Below, in pieces: positions 8,933-16,920 of a stretch of 64,000 nucleotides of DNA (positions within the stretch are counted from its first letter, which is position 1; the number at the start of each line of letters is the position of its first letter). Below the pieces are notes generated by a model. It saw nothing but the letters and a program-made list of their open reading frames with translations, made no database searches and had not been told where the DNA came from. Origin of the DNA: JAGOBP01 sp046328575 (GTDB taxonomy: Bacteria; Chloroflexota; Anaerolineae; Fen-1058); NCBI GenBank assembly GCA_046328575.1, contig JAXLWI010000012.1, forward strand, positions 15,236-79,235. Reading direction: 5' to 3'. Both the position numbers and the translations under genes were made by a program.

Positions 8933-9310
8933 ATGCTTTCAACCGGAGTTGATATTCTCTACATTCCACGTGTCGAGAAAGCGCTGGAGAAGTATGGCCA
9001 ACGCTTTCTCGATCGATGCTTCACGCCCCCTGAGATCCGCTCCTGCCGTGGCTTCGCGTCCGAATTTGCGGCGCGCTACGCGGCGAAAGAAGCCGTCAGC
9101 AAGGCGTTGGGCGTAGGTCTGCGCGTAATGGCGCGCAATGGCATCAAGTTCCACGACGTGGAAATCTTGCCCGATCGCAACGGCAAACCGCACGTGCATC
9201 TGCACGGCTATGCCGCGCAGCGCGCGCAGGAACTCGGCCTCAATGAGTGGTCGGTAAGTCTGACGCACGAAAAGGAATACACCGTAGCGTTTGTGGTGGC
9301 GCAAGGCTGA
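8933..9310 (+). CDS. acpS: Holo-[acyl-carrier-protein] synthase
   Basis: 125 residues, the usual length for AcpS. It transfers 4'-phosphopantetheine from CoA to apo-ACP, using a Mg-binding Asp in STGVDILYIPRVEKAL and a Glu in FAARYAAKEAVSKALG. The start is the ATG at 8933; two upstream in-frame TTG codons lie in the repeat-like gap and were not used. It stands alone between the M16 genes and the YCII gene. Confidence 0.92.
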   Translation: MLSTGVDILYIPRVEKALEKYGQRFLDRCFTPPEIRSCRGFASEFAARYAAKEAVSKALGVGLRVMARNGIKFHDVEILPDRNGKPHVHLHGYAAQRAQELGLNEWSVSLTHEKEYTVAFVVAQG

Positions 9311-9465
9311 GACCGCGGGGGTTAAGCCATTGCGCCAGACGTCACGTATTCCTTAAAAGAATTGGTTATCCACCTCCGCTTGTCGATTTAAGCCCGCCTC
9401 GTTCGTCGTTTAGGTAGAACCAGCGAAACATTTCGCTGAACTACCACCACAAAGGGAGAAACATC

Positions 9466-9813
9466 ATGAAATACTTGCTGCTGATGTACGCCAACAAATC
9501 TGAAGCGCCACAAGCCCCGGAAGACTTGCAGACGCAGCAATCGGCCTGGTTTGCTTATATGCAAGAGGCGCAGACTGCCGGTGTGCTGCTGTCAAACGGC
9601 GGACTTGATCCTGCGGCCAACGCGACGACTGTGCGGGTGCGGAATGGCAAGGCGTTGATCACCGATGGCCCCTTTGCCGAAACCCACGAGCAATTAGGCG
9701 GCTACTCGTTGATCGAATGCAAGGACCTCGACGAAGCGATCCGGTGGGCTGAGAAGATCCCCACCGTCAAATACGGTTCGGTTGAGATTTGCCCGTTGTG
9801 GGCGCCCAAGTAA
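9466..9813 (+). CDS. YCII-related (DGPF domain) protein
   Basis: 115 residues of the YCII/DGPF family, with MKYLLLMY at the start and the diagnostic DGPFAE near residue 67. Function is unknown, though a small ligand-binding or enzymatic role has been proposed. Genes of this type are commonly paired with group 42 ECF sigma factors, and one follows here 16 bp downstream. AAGGGAG precedes the ATG. A 7-bp inverted repeat (AGCGAAA/TTTCGCT) sits at 9422-9437, between the preceding gene and this start. Confidence 0.88.
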   Translation: MKYLLLMYANKSEAPQAPEDLQTQQSAWFAYMQEAQTAGVLLSNGGLDPAANATTVRVRNGKALITDGPFAETHEQLGGYSLIECKDLDEAIRWAEKIPTVKYGSVEICPLWAPK

Positions 9814-9829
9814 CTCGTTCAGGTCAGAG

Positions 9830-11071
9830 ATGACGGCAACCGCGCCGCTCGAAACGATCTTTCACGCTGAATATGGCCGTGTCCTGGCAGCGCTGATCAG
9901 CCATTTGCACAATTTCGATCTGGCCGAAGATGCGCTGCAGGATGCCCTGTTGATTGCGTTGGAACAGTGGCCGCAAAATGGCTTCCCGGACAAGCCGGGC
10001 GCGTGGCTGACCGCCGTCGCCAAACGCCGTGCCATCGATCGGATCCGACGCGATCAAGTCTGGTCCCGTAAGCAAGCCGAGCTGCTCGCGACGGATGATG
10101 AAACAGATGCAGCTGACAACATGGATGCCATCCCTGACGATCGCCTCAAGTTGATGTTCACGTGCTGCCACCCGGCACTTGCGCTCGAAGCACAAGTGGC
10201 GCTGACCCTGCGCACGCTGGGCGGCCTATCCACGATCGAGATTGCCCGCGCCTTCCTGGTGCCTGAAACGACGATGGCACAACGTTTGACGCGGGCTAAG
10301 AACAAGATACGCACAGCCGGTATCCCGTACGCGGTGCCGTCCGCGGATCAACTACCCGATCGCCTCGACGCGCTGCTGGCGGTGATCTATCTGATCTTCA
10401 ACGCGGGCTATGTGGCGACCAGCGGCGAAGCCCTGATCCGTCAGGACTTATGCGCCGAAGCGATTCGGTTGGGGCAGGTGTTAGTGGAACTACTGCCCGT
10501 CGACGCGCTCAGCGCCGAAGCGCGCGGCCTGTTGGCCTTGATGTTACTGCACGATTCGCGCCGCGGTGCTCGCACTACCGAAGCGGGCGACTTGGTCCTG
10601 TTGGAAGAGCAGGATCGATCGAAATGGGATCAGGCCGAGATTCGCGCCGGGTTAGCTATGCTGGACAGCGCATTGAGCTTACGACAGCCCGGCCCGTATC
10701 AAGTGCAGGCGGCCATTAGCGCACTGCACGCCGAAGCGGTTGAGGCCGCGCAGACTGATTGGCTGCAAATTGCGGCGTTGTATGAGACGCTGCGCGCGAT
10801 GTCGTCATCGCCGGTGATCGACGTTAATCACGCGGTGGCGGTGGCGATGGCCGAAGGTCCGCTCGCGGGGCTGCGGCTGCTCGATCGGTTGTGGGACGAT
10901 CTCCGCGGCTACTATCCATTCTACGCTGCACGCGCTGATCTCTTGCGGCGCAATGGTGAGCGTGAAGCCGCCGCTGAAGATTATCAGCAAGCGCTCGATC
11001 GATGTCCGAACGCACTCGAACGGGTCTACCTGCAACGCCGGCTTGACGAACTGCTTAACATCGTCGGATAA
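9830..11071 (+). CDS. ECF-type RNA polymerase sigma factor, ECF42-like with long C-terminal extension
   Basis: 413 residues. Sigma region 2 lies at about 10-85 (DLAEDALQDALLIALEQWP, then AKRRAIDRIRRDQ) and region 4 at about 125-175 (TLGGLSTIEIARAFLVPETTMAQRLTRAK). About 230 further residues form a helical, TPR-like extension typical of ECF42. No anti-sigma factor is adjacent, which fits this group, where the extension is thought to control activity. ATG 9830 was chosen because an earlier in-frame alternative start overlaps the YCII gene. The YCII neighbour is the expected partner. Confidence 0.88.
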   Translation: MTATAPLETIFHAEYGRVLAALISHLHNFDLAEDALQDALLIALEQWPQNGFPDKPGAWLTAVAKRRAIDRIRRDQVWSRKQAELLATDDETDAADNMDAIPDDRLKLMFTCCHPALALEAQVALTLRTLGGLSTIEIARAFLVPETTMAQRLTRAKNKIRTAGIPYAVPSADQLPDRLDALLAVIYLIFNAGYVATSGEALIRQDLCAEAIRLGQVLVELLPVDALSAEARGLLALMLLHDSRRGARTTEAGDLVLLEEQDRSKWDQAEIRAGLAMLDSALSLRQPGPYQVQAAISALHAEAVEAAQTDWLQIAALYETLRAMSSSPVIDVNHAVAVAMAEGPLAGLRLLDRLWDDLRGYYPFYAARADLLRRNGEREAAAEDYQQALDRCPNALERVYLQRRLDELLNIVG

Positions 11072-11113
11072 TTTCAACATGAACAATTTTTTGGTCAAGA
11101 TGAGGAGATTGCG

Positions 11114-11584
11114 ATGAGCACCAAGAAGGAAACTCAGAAGTCTGCCAAGCGCACCACCGTCAGCAGCAAGGCGCACGAAGGATTATCGGCTGAAGAAATT
11201 GCGGCCATGAAGGAAACCCTCAAAGAGAGGAAGGCAGCTGCGAACAAGGAGGAAGCCGAGCGCCTCGCACTGGCAGCGATCGCGGCGATGCAGGAACCGG
11301 ATCGCACCATGGCGCAGCGAATCCATGAGATTATCAAAGCTAACGCCCCGGCTCTCTCGGCGAAAACCTGGTACGGAATGCCCGCGTATGCCAACTCGGA
11401 CGGCAAGGTCGTCTGCTTCTTCCAGACAGGTCAAAAGTTTGGATCGAGATATGCGACGTTTGGCTTCCAGGATGCGGCGAATCTCGACGACGGCGTCATG
11501 TGGCCGACCTCCTACGCGTTGCTGGGGTTGACTGCCGCTGAGGAGAAAAGGATCATTGTGCTGGTGAAGAAAGCGATGAGTTAA
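11114..11584 (+). CDS. DUF1801-like protein with charged N-terminal tail
   Basis: 156 residues. About 60 N-terminal residues are Lys/Glu/Ala-rich and probably helical. The rest resembles the DUF1801/YdhG-like fold, with AKTWYGMPAYANSDGKVVCFF. Function is unknown; relatives include proteins called iron chaperones. AGGAG lies 6 bases before the ATG. It begins a run of four small genes on the plus strand that look like accessory stress genes. Confidence 0.75.
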   Translation: MSTKKETQKSAKRTTVSSKAHEGLSAEEIAAMKETLKERKAAANKEEAERLALAAIAAMQEPDRTMAQRIHEIIKANAPALSAKTWYGMPAYANSDGKVVCFFQTGQKFGSRYATFGFQDAANLDDGVMWPTSYALLGLTAAEEKRIIVLVKKAMS

Positions 11585-11594
11585 GAACAAAGAC

Positions 11595-12137
11595 ATGTCG
11601 ATCATTCGTTTTGAAACGACACCGCTTCAAATCGGCGACTGGACCATTCTGAGGTTGCCCGAGAAGGCCAGCGTACAGTTGCCGTCGCGCGGAATGACCC
11701 TGGTTGAAGGGACTATCAATGGTTTCCGCTCAAAGTTCGTGCTCGAACCGGACGGTAAGGGTGGCCACTGGTTTAGGATCGACGCTAGTTTACGTGAAGC
11801 GGCCGGTATCGTCGCAGGCAGCACGGCAAAGCTGGTAGTTGAATCGTCTAAGGAGTGGCCTGAGCCTGAAGTGCCAGCAGATTTGAAAAAGGCCCTGGCG
11901 TCCGATCGGCAGGCGAACGCCCTATGGGTGGAGATCACGCCAATGGCGCGCTGGGACTGGCTCCGCTGGATACGATCCACCCACAACCCGGAAACGCGCC
12001 GTCATCGCATCGAGGTGGCGCTATCGAAGCTTCGGTCTGGCGAACGAAGGCCTTGCTGCTTCAATCGTAACGTCTGTACCGAACCCGCGGTCTCGAAAAA
12101 TGGCGTGCTCATCGAGCCAATGCCAGCTGAGCGGTGA
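11595..12137 (+). CDS. DUF1905 / YdeI-like protein
   Basis: 180 residues. The N-terminal half (about 10-95) is a small beta-barrel of the DUF1905 type, with HWFRIDASLREAAGI and KLVVESSKEWPEPEVP. The C-terminal half is a YdeI/OmpD-associated-like helical segment with WIRSTHNPETRRHRIEVALS. Such proteins are linked to bacteriocin protection by annotation only. The last 30 residues are Cys-containing and unusual. It lies 10 bp after the previous gene and 6 bp before another DUF1801 gene, so co-transcription is likely. Confidence 0.72.
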   Translation: MSIIRFETTPLQIGDWTILRLPEKASVQLPSRGMTLVEGTINGFRSKFVLEPDGKGGHWFRIDASLREAAGIVAGSTAKLVVESSKEWPEPEVPADLKKALASDRQANALWVEITPMARWDWLRWIRSTHNPETRRHRIEVALSKLRSGERRPCCFNRNVCTEPAVSKNGVLIEPMPAER

Positions 12138-12143
12138 ACTGAG

Positions 12144-12566
12144 ATGAAAGCCAATACAAAACCTACCTCGGCAGAGAAGTCCGCAGCTGAACAGATCGAT
12201 GCCATCATCCAAGAGCCGGGCGACTGGCGCGGCCAGAAGCTGTCGCAGCTGCGGGCTGTGATCAAGGCCGCTGATCCGGCCGTGGTCGAAGAAGTGAAGT
12301 GGAAGAAACCGTCCAGACCATCGGGCGTCCCCGTTTGGTCGTATGCGGGCATCATCTGCGTAGCCGATACGTTGAAGCGTGCCGTGCGGCTGACCTTCCC
12401 CAAAGGCGCTCAGATGAAGGATCCAAAGAAGGTCTTCAACACACGTTTGGATAGCAAGACGGTGCGGGCGATTGACTTCCATGAGGCTGACCAGGTCAAC
12501 GAAGGGGCGCTAAAGGCGCTCATTCGTGAAGCCGTCAAACTGAACATGTCGAAAATGCGCGAATGA
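12144..12566 (+). CDS. DUF1801 domain protein
   Basis: 140 residues. DUF1801 features are clear: EEVKWKKPSRPSGVPVWSY, then LTFPKGAQMKDPKKVFN and a C-terminal helix with ALKALIREAVKLN. Function is unknown. It is distantly related in fold to the gene at 11114, so this small cluster carries two members of the family. No strong ribosome binding site is present, but it follows its neighbour by only 6 bp. Confidence 0.78.
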   Translation: MKANTKPTSAEKSAAEQIDAIIQEPGDWRGQKLSQLRAVIKAADPAVVEEVKWKKPSRPSGVPVWSYAGIICVADTLKRAVRLTFPKGAQMKDPKKVFNTRLDSKTVRAIDFHEADQVNEGALKALIREAVKLNMSKMRE

Positions 12567-12584
12567 AGAGCTAACGGCCAAACC

Positions 12585-13022
12585 ATGACTTGGAAAATTT
12601 TAGAGGAACAACAACCAGAACTAGCCGCGTTTGGGGCAGAGCGCTTAAACGGCAAAGTTGCTTACCTGGCCACAGTACGCCAAGACGGCTCGCCGCGTGT
12701 CCATCCGGTGACACCCATCATCGGCGAGCAGTTGTTTTTGTTCATGGAGCCGACCTCGCCCAAGGGAAAAGACTTGCAGCGCGATGCCCGTTACACCCTG
12801 CATTGTGGAGTTGAAGATTCAGATGGAGGCGGCGGCGAATTCTATGTCTCGGGTCGGGCAACGCTAACCAACGATCCTGCGCTTAGGGCGCAAGCCGTGC
12901 GCGCGTCGTCTTATGCTCCAGCGGATCGCTACATCTTGTTTGTTCTCACAATCGAGTCGGCTTTTATGAATCGTTACGTGGATGACAAACCCGAGCCACG
13001 GCGCTGGCGTTCGAAAAGTTAG
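12585..13022 (+). CDS. Pyridoxamine 5'-phosphate oxidase family protein
   Basis: 145 residues with a split-barrel flavin-binding fold. Visible landmarks are NGKVAYLATVRQDGSPRVHPVTP at the N-terminus (about 22-44) and a later FYVSGRATLTNDP strand. This broad family includes flavin or F420-dependent reductases, and the substrate cannot be read from the sequence. It lies 18 bp after the DUF1801 gene and 19 bp before the acetyltransferase. Confidence 0.78.
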   Translation: MTWKILEEQQPELAAFGAERLNGKVAYLATVRQDGSPRVHPVTPIIGEQLFLFMEPTSPKGKDLQRDARYTLHCGVEDSDGGGGEFYVSGRATLTNDPALRAQAVRASSYAPADRYILFVLTIESAFMNRYVDDKPEPRRWRSKS

Positions 13023-13041
13023 CCCGCGGCAGGAGGCACCC

Positions 13042-13488
13042 ATGTCTGACACTACGATCTTTCGCTTCGCACAACCAACCGATTGGCCTGCCGTAGCGAA
13101 GTTGCTCGCTGATGCGAACCTTCCGCTCGACGGTGCACAAGAGCATCTAGGCGATTTTGTGCTGGCAGTGCGTGATGAGGAACTGATCGGCACGGCGGCG
13201 TTGGAGAGGTATGGCGACTACGGGCTGTTGCGATCCGTTGCCGTTATTGCCAGCGAACATGGCCGTGGGCTAGGGGCCGCGTTGACGCGCCAATTGATCG
13301 ATCAAGCACAGCGCGATCGTCTGTGCGGCCTCGTGCTGTTGACTGAAACTGCGCCGGAGTTCTTTCCGCGCTTCGGCTTTCACCGCATCGATCGCGCGGC
13401 CGTCCCCCTGCCCGTGCAGGACTCACTTGAATTCAAGAGCACGTGCCCGCAATCCGCGGTAGCGATGCTGCTCGATCTCACCGCATAA
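13042..13488 (+). CDS. arsN2: GNAT acetyltransferase, ArsN2-like
   Basis: 148 residues. The acetyl-CoA loop is AVIASEHGRGLGAALTRQL. The C-terminal half reads FFPRFGFHRIDRAAVPLPV and then SLEFKSTCPQSAVAM, a pattern I associate with ArsN2, found in arsenic resistance loci. AGGAGG sits 6 bases before the ATG. It converges on an arsenite methyltransferase gene with its own ArsR regulator, which supports an arsenic-related role. The acetylated substrate is not established here, and a general GNAT role is the alternative. Confidence 0.75.
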   Translation: MSDTTIFRFAQPTDWPAVAKLLADANLPLDGAQEHLGDFVLAVRDEELIGTAALERYGDYGLLRSVAVIASEHGRGLGAALTRQLIDQAQRDRLCGLVLLTETAPEFFPRFGFHRIDRAAVPLPVQDSLEFKSTCPQSAVAMLLDLTA

Positions 13489-13491
13489 AAA

Positions 13492-13523
13492 CAGCCTCAC
13501 GCGGCTGATCTCGCGCGAGGCTG
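13492..13523. terminator. Shared terminator between converging arsN2-like and arsM genes
   Basis: CAGCCTC and GAGGCTG pair, with an inner ACGCG/CGCG region, between two converging stop codons. Runs rich in A on one side and T on the other are modest, so it probably works in both directions. Confidence 0.65.
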
Positions 13524-13547
13524 CATTCTTCCCTAAATTGGTTTTTG

Positions 13548-14582
13548 TCAATTGAGGCTATCGAGCGACACAAACGCCGATGCGGGCGGATTTGTCACGT
13601 GTAGATGCGTACCGTCGGCGGCTTCGATCAATTCGAATTTCAGCGGCGAACAGCAACCGATTGAACGTTGCACTTCTGCCACCTTCGCGCGGATGTCCGC
13701 GAGGTCGCCTTCAAGCCGCAGATCGTAGCCATTCTCGATCGAGTCCAGGTTAACCACGCGGCCGATCAGCTCATCTAATCCATCGATTTTCAACGCACTC
13801 ACGCCCGCTAATTCAACTTCCGATTCGTCCGGCATCTTGTCGGACGTCCGCTCGTCAACTTGTGGCTTACGCGCTGTGATGGTCGCCGAGAACGGCACAC
13901 CAATCGGCAGCGCGGCCAGCCACTTGTCGGTCGTATCTTTTGGCGTCACACGCACATCCACAAGGCCCGCGTCGATCAAGCCCCGCGCATAGTCTTGCAC
14001 TTGTAACGCACCCGCTACGCATGCGCCCCACGCCGCCATGCTCTTCTGCACCGCTTCGGGCAGTGGGCCGTTCGTCACGATGTCAGACACTGCGATGCGG
14101 CCATTGGGCTTGAGCACACGCGCCACTTCGCGAAAGACCTGCGACTTATCGGGCGAGAGGTTGATGACGCAGTTGGACATGACTACATCTACGGTGGCAT
14201 CAGTCACTGGCAAGGCTTCCAGATAACCTTCGCGGAACTCGACGTTGGGATAGCCCAACCGGTCGGCGCTGCCACGCGCCTTCGCCAGCATATCGGGTGT
14301 CATATCCACACCGATCACATGCCCCGCCTCGCCGACCGCTTTCGACGCGAGAAAACAATCGAGGCCGCCACCGGAACCCAGATCGAGGACCGTCTCACCG
14401 GGCTTCAACGCCGCCGTCGTAATCGGGTTGCCGCAGCCCAGTGAAAAGGTTGTAATGTCCGTCGGCAGATCCTTCAACAATTGATCGTCGTACAACGTGT
14501 TGCTGCCACAGCACGAATTAGAATTGCGCGCGCGCTCCGCATAATGTTCGCGCACGCTGTCGTGAACGGAAGTCGGTTGCAT
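13548..14582 (-). CDS. arsM: Arsenite S-adenosylmethionine methyltransferase with extra C-terminal domain
   Basis: 344 residues. The SAM-binding fold starts at about 60 (VLDLGSGGGLDCFLA). Conserved As(III)-binding cysteines are visible at C138 (SNCVINLSPDK) and C188 (WGACVAGALQ), with further ones at 24-25 and 50. It methylates As(III), commonly using thioredoxin or glutathione as reductant. From about residue 255 there is an extra segment ending with a Cys pair in SIGCCSPLKFEL. GGAGG lies 8 bases before ATG 14582; an upstream TTG overlapping that site was rejected. A putative ArsR operator lies upstream at 14650-14665. Confidence 0.93.
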   Translation of the reverse strand: MQPTSVHDSVREHYAERARNSNSCCGSNTLYDDQLLKDLPTDITTFSLGCGNPITTAALKPGETVLDLGSGGGLDCFLASKAVGEAGHVIGVDMTPDMLAKARGSADRLGYPNVEFREGYLEALPVTDATVDVVMSNCVINLSPDKSQVFREVARVLKPNGRIAVSDIVTNGPLPEAVQKSMAAWGACVAGALQVQDYARGLIDAGLVDVRVTPKDTTDKWLAALPIGVPFSATITARKPQVDERTSDKMPDESEVELAGVSALKIDGLDELIGRVVNLDSIENGYDLRLEGDLADIRAKVAEVQRSIGCCSPLKFELIEAADGTHLHVTNPPASAFVSLDSLN

Positions 14583-14649
14583 CGTGATTGCCTCCAAAAG
14601 AGTTGTATGTGGATGCGAGCCGCCGGCCGTGCGAACCGCATCAGGTCAT

Positions 14650-14665
14650 ATAGACAGATGTCTAT
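14650..14665 (-). promoter_or_regulatory. ArsR operator upstream of arsM
   Basis: ATAGAC-4-GTCTAT is a perfect 6+4+6 inverted repeat. The same arms occur in the arsR promoter at 15053-15068, so ArsR probably represses both genes. It lies 68 bases before the arsM start. Confidence 0.75.
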
Positions 14666-14675
14666 GCAAATTGGT

Positions 14676-14701
14676 AAATAAAATGGGCTGGTTTTCAGCC
14701 C
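14676..14701 (-). terminator. Terminator after arsR
   Basis: On the minus strand GGGCTG pairs with CAGCCC around a 5-nt loop, followed by ATTTTATTT. It separates arsR from arsM, which has its own operator. Confidence 0.75.
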
Positions 14702-14711
14702 GATCGGTGAT

Positions 14712-15038
14712 CTAGCCCTTGGCGGTCTGCTTTACCGCTTCGGTCGCGTCGGTTTCCGGCGCAAAGACCTGCATGATTTGTCCACAGCACAACGCCACAC
14801 GATCTTGATTCAGCGTGTAGTAAGTTTGCTTGCCTTCGTGGCGAACGTTCACCAACTCCGCGTCACGCAGGATGGCGAGGTGATGCGAGACGGTCGGTTG
14901 CGAGACGTGCGTCTGCTCGACGATCTCGTTCACCGATAGTTCGCAGCAGCAGCACAGGCCCATGATCTTCTGCCGCGTCTCATCGGCGATGGCTTTGGCA
15001 AACTCAACCGGATTGATCTTTTTCATATCGACAATCAT
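14712..15038 (-). CDS. arsR: ArsR-family arsenic-responsive repressor
   Basis: 108 residues with a winged helix-turn-helix: LSVNEIVEQTHVSQPTVSHHL is the recognition region (about 34-54), then a wing with EGKQTYYTLN. A run of four cysteines (GLCCCCEL, about 29-32) and a later CCGQ could bind As(III). Derepression by arsenite is expected. The ATG at 15038 is only 9 bases after a TATAAT box, suggesting a near-leaderless mRNA; the second ATG at 15026 also lacks a ribosome binding site. Two matching operators were found, its own and the one before arsM. Confidence 0.9.
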   Translation of the reverse strand: MIVDMKKINPVEFAKAIADETRQKIMGLCCCCELSVNEIVEQTHVSQPTVSHHLAILRDAELVNVRHEGKQTYYTLNQDRVALCCGQIMQVFAPETDATEAVKQTAKG

Positions 15039-15047
15039 CTATGCGTT

Positions 15048-15075
15048 ATTATATAGACAAACGTCTATTTGTCAA
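15048..15075 (-). promoter_or_regulatory. arsR promoter with embedded ArsR operator
   Basis: On the minus strand TTGACA, a 16-nt spacer and TATAAT are near consensus. The perfect inverted repeat ATAGAC-4-GTCTAT (15053-15068) fills the spacer, so bound repressor would block RNA polymerase directly. Confidence 0.85.
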
Positions 15076-15080
15076 GCGGC

Positions 15081-15112
15081 AAAAAAACCGAGGCGTGTTC
15101 TGCACGCCTCGG
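15081..15112 (-). terminator. Terminator after trxA
   Basis: On the minus strand CCGAGGCGTG pairs with CACGCCTCGG around a 5-nt loop, followed by a run of seven T. It ends the thioredoxin operon before arsR. Confidence 0.85.
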
Positions 15113-15136
15113 CTTTGCGATTGTGACAGTTGTCAG

Positions 15137-15478
15137 CTAGGCGGTGGTTACTGGCGCCAAAATCCGATCAACGCGGCCTTTGATGACGGGATACGGCACC
15201 GCGCCCACGATCCGATCAACGATCTGACCGTCACGGACAAACAGCATCGTCGGGATGCCCTGTACGCCGTACTTCATGGCCCACTCGGGGTTCTCGTCCG
15301 TGTTGACTTTGGCGACGATAATCTTGTTCTCGTATTCGCCCGCGATCTTCTCCAGCACTGGCGCGACCATGCGGCATGGCCCGCACCACGGCGCCCAGAA
15401 GTCCACGATGACGGGCACCGGCGACTTCAACACGGCCTTCTCGAACGCAGCATCCGTTACATGAATTGGCTCTTTCAT
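15137..15478 (-). CDS. trxA: Thioredoxin
   Basis: 113 residues, the normal size. The redox centre is WAPWCGPCRM (about 29-38), and the cis-proline region reads GIPTMLF. It reduces protein disulfides in the cytoplasm. It is the last gene of a five-gene minus-strand run, overlapping the preceding OsmC gene by 4 bp (ATGA). Two OsmC proteins and a CstR-like regulator upstream suggest that it handles hydroperoxides or persulfides. arsM, which can use thioredoxin, lies just beyond arsR. Confidence 0.95.
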   Translation of the reverse strand: MKEPIHVTDAAFEKAVLKSPVPVIVDFWAPWCGPCRMVAPVLEKIAGEYENKIIVAKVNTDENPEWAMKYGVQGIPTMLFVRDGQIVDRIVGAVPYPVIKGRVDRILAPVTTA

Positions 15479-15894
15479 TGCTGATCTCCTTCTTTGATTA
15501 TCTCAAATTCTGTGGTTATCTCTGCGACGCCGCGAATGGTCGCCGCGACCGAACAATACTTCTCTTCCGACAATTGAATCGCCTGCTCGACTGCTTTCTC
15601 TGTTAAGCCCCGCCCGCTCATGCGATACTTCAAATGAATCTTACGAAACGTCCACGGCGGATTCGCGTCTTGTTCGCCGTTAGTGATGATTTCCAGCGAA
15701 TCCAATGGCATGCGCTTCTTCGCCAGGATTTCCACCACGTCGACCGCGGTGCATGACGCCAGCGCGATCAACAACATATCCGATGGTTTAACGCCGATCC
15801 CTTCGTCTTTGGATGAGAGCACGACCGAATGATTGGTCGAATCGATTCCGACAAAACGCTTACCCGACAGCCACTGCAACGTAGTTACACTCAT
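15475..15894 (-). CDS. OsmC/Ohr-family protein (second copy)
   Basis: 139 residues. OsmC-fold landmarks are KPSDMLLIALASCTAVDVVEI (about 37-57), with the first conserved Cys, and SEEKYCSVAATI near 113, with the second. In known members these two cysteines reduce organic peroxides or react with persulfides. It overlaps both neighbours by 4 bp, so it is translationally coupled to the first OsmC gene and to trxA. Confidence 0.87.
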   Translation of the reverse strand: MSVTTLQWLSGKRFVGIDSTNHSVVLSSKDEGIGVKPSDMLLIALASCTAVDVVEILAKKRMPLDSLEIITNGEQDANPPWTFRKIHLKYRMSGRGLTEKAVEQAIQLSEEKYCSVAATIRGVAEITTEFEIIKEGDQQ

Positions 15895-16328
15895 GCGGCC
15901 GCCGTTTCTGCTTCGATGATGCGATAACTGTGCTTGATCGGCGTGGCTTTTTCCAACATCTTGTTGACCGAGCAGTACTTGGTCAACGACAACTCGATCG
16001 CGCGTTCGACGGCCTTCGGATCGATGTTGTGGCCGGTGACGATATACTCCAAATTGATCTCCGTGAAGACCTTGGGATGATCAGCCGCCCGCGGTCCAAC
16101 CACACGCACCTCAAAGCCGGTCACTCGCTGCTGCTTCTTCTGCAAAATCGAAATTACATCCGAAGCGGTACACGCCGCCGATGCCATGGCCACTAATTCC
16201 ATCGGGCTGGCGGCGTTGGGGCCAGATGGATTATCGGTGCGGAGCGTAAACCCCGAACCACCCATCACTGTAAACGCTACGCCCTGACCTTCCCAGGTAG
16301 CGGACGCTGTTTTCATACTATCGCTCAT
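15891..16328 (-). CDS. OsmC/Ohr-family protein (first copy)
   Basis: 145 residues. The Cys motifs are MASAACTASDVISILQKK and SLTKYCSVNKML, matching the OsmC family. It is clearly paralogous to the gene that overlaps its 3' end but has diverged, so the two may have different substrates or form a mixed assembly. It starts 12 bp after the CsoR/CstR-type regulator stop, so the regulator and its likely target share one transcript. Confidence 0.87.
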   Translation of the reverse strand: MSDSMKTASATWEGQGVAFTVMGGSGFTLRTDNPSGPNAASPMELVAMASAACTASDVISILQKKQQRVTGFEVRVVGPRAADHPKVFTEINLEYIVTGHNIDPKAVERAIELSLTKYCSVNKMLEKATPIKHSYRIIEAETAAA

Positions 16329-16340
16329 CGTGTCATTCCT

Positions 16341-16619
16341 CTAGGGCGCTTTTCCTAACAAACCGATCAAGTCATCTACTAACATCGCGCGCGTCGCCAC
16401 ATCGGTCTTATCCGCGCTCAACAAACAATCGGACGCGTACTGCTTCATGAACATCAAACTCGCGTTCTGCACCGCCGATCGAATCGCCGCCAACTGTTGA
16501 ATGATCTCGTGACAGTCGCGCTCTTCGTCCAGCATCTTCTGCACGCCGCGCACCTGACCTTCGATACGGCGCAGCCGCTTTTGCAGTTCGTCCTTCGTCG
16601 CCGGGGCCTGTACCTTCAT
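16341..16619 (-). CDS. CsoR/RcnR-family regulator, CstR-like
   Basis: 92 residues, all helical, DUF156 fold. The sensing cysteines are C36 and C65, at the positions known from CsoR. The copper-ligand histidine of CsoR at position 61 is replaced by Tyr. Lack of that His with both Cys kept is typical of CstR persulfide sensors rather than copper sensors. Its operon holds two OsmC proteins and thioredoxin, which also fits sulfane-sulfur or oxidant response. A candidate operator lies at 16921-16947. Confidence 0.82.
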   Translation of the reverse strand: MKVQAPATKDELQKRLRRIEGQVRGVQKMLDEERDCHEIIQQLAAIRSAVQNASLMFMKQYASDCLLSADKTDVATRAMLVDDLIGLLGKAP

Positions 16620-16678
16620 ACCCTACCTCAGTATCTATCTGCAAGTATTGCCGCACACGGCGGCAGTTGTTAGCCCGC

Positions 16679-16885
16679 TCAAGAAAAGCGGCCACCGCCG
16701 CCACAACTGCTGGCGGACACGCTTCCGCCCGTCGAACCGCCGCTGGTGGCAAACGCCGACAGTTTCTTTTGGGCGTGTTTTTCGCCGCATTCCGGGCAAT
16801 TGGGCGTGATATTCGATTCCGACAACCGCACCAGTTTCTCAAACTCGGTGTGACAATCGGGGCAATAGTACTCGTAAATCGGCAT
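16679..16885 (-). CDS. FmdB-type zinc ribbon protein
   Basis: 68 residues starting MPIYEYYCPDCHTEFEK, with a second pair CPECG at about 30-34. The C-terminus is Gly/Ser-rich with one more Cys. This small family binds zinc and has no settled function. GGGAG lies 8 bases before the ATG. It is the first gene of the regulator-OsmC-OsmC-thioredoxin run, so it probably shares that regulation. Confidence 0.87.
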   Translation of the reverse strand: MPIYEYYCPDCHTEFEKLVRLSESNITPNCPECGEKHAQKKLSAFATSGGSTGGSVSASSCGGGGRFS

Positions 16886-16920
16886 TCCAAACTCCCGTGA
16901 TGGCGACGCCGCGCATCGCC

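Noticed and set aside
16341..16619. Copper-sensing CsoR
   Set aside because: The His ligand at position 61 is Tyr, and no copper transporter is near.
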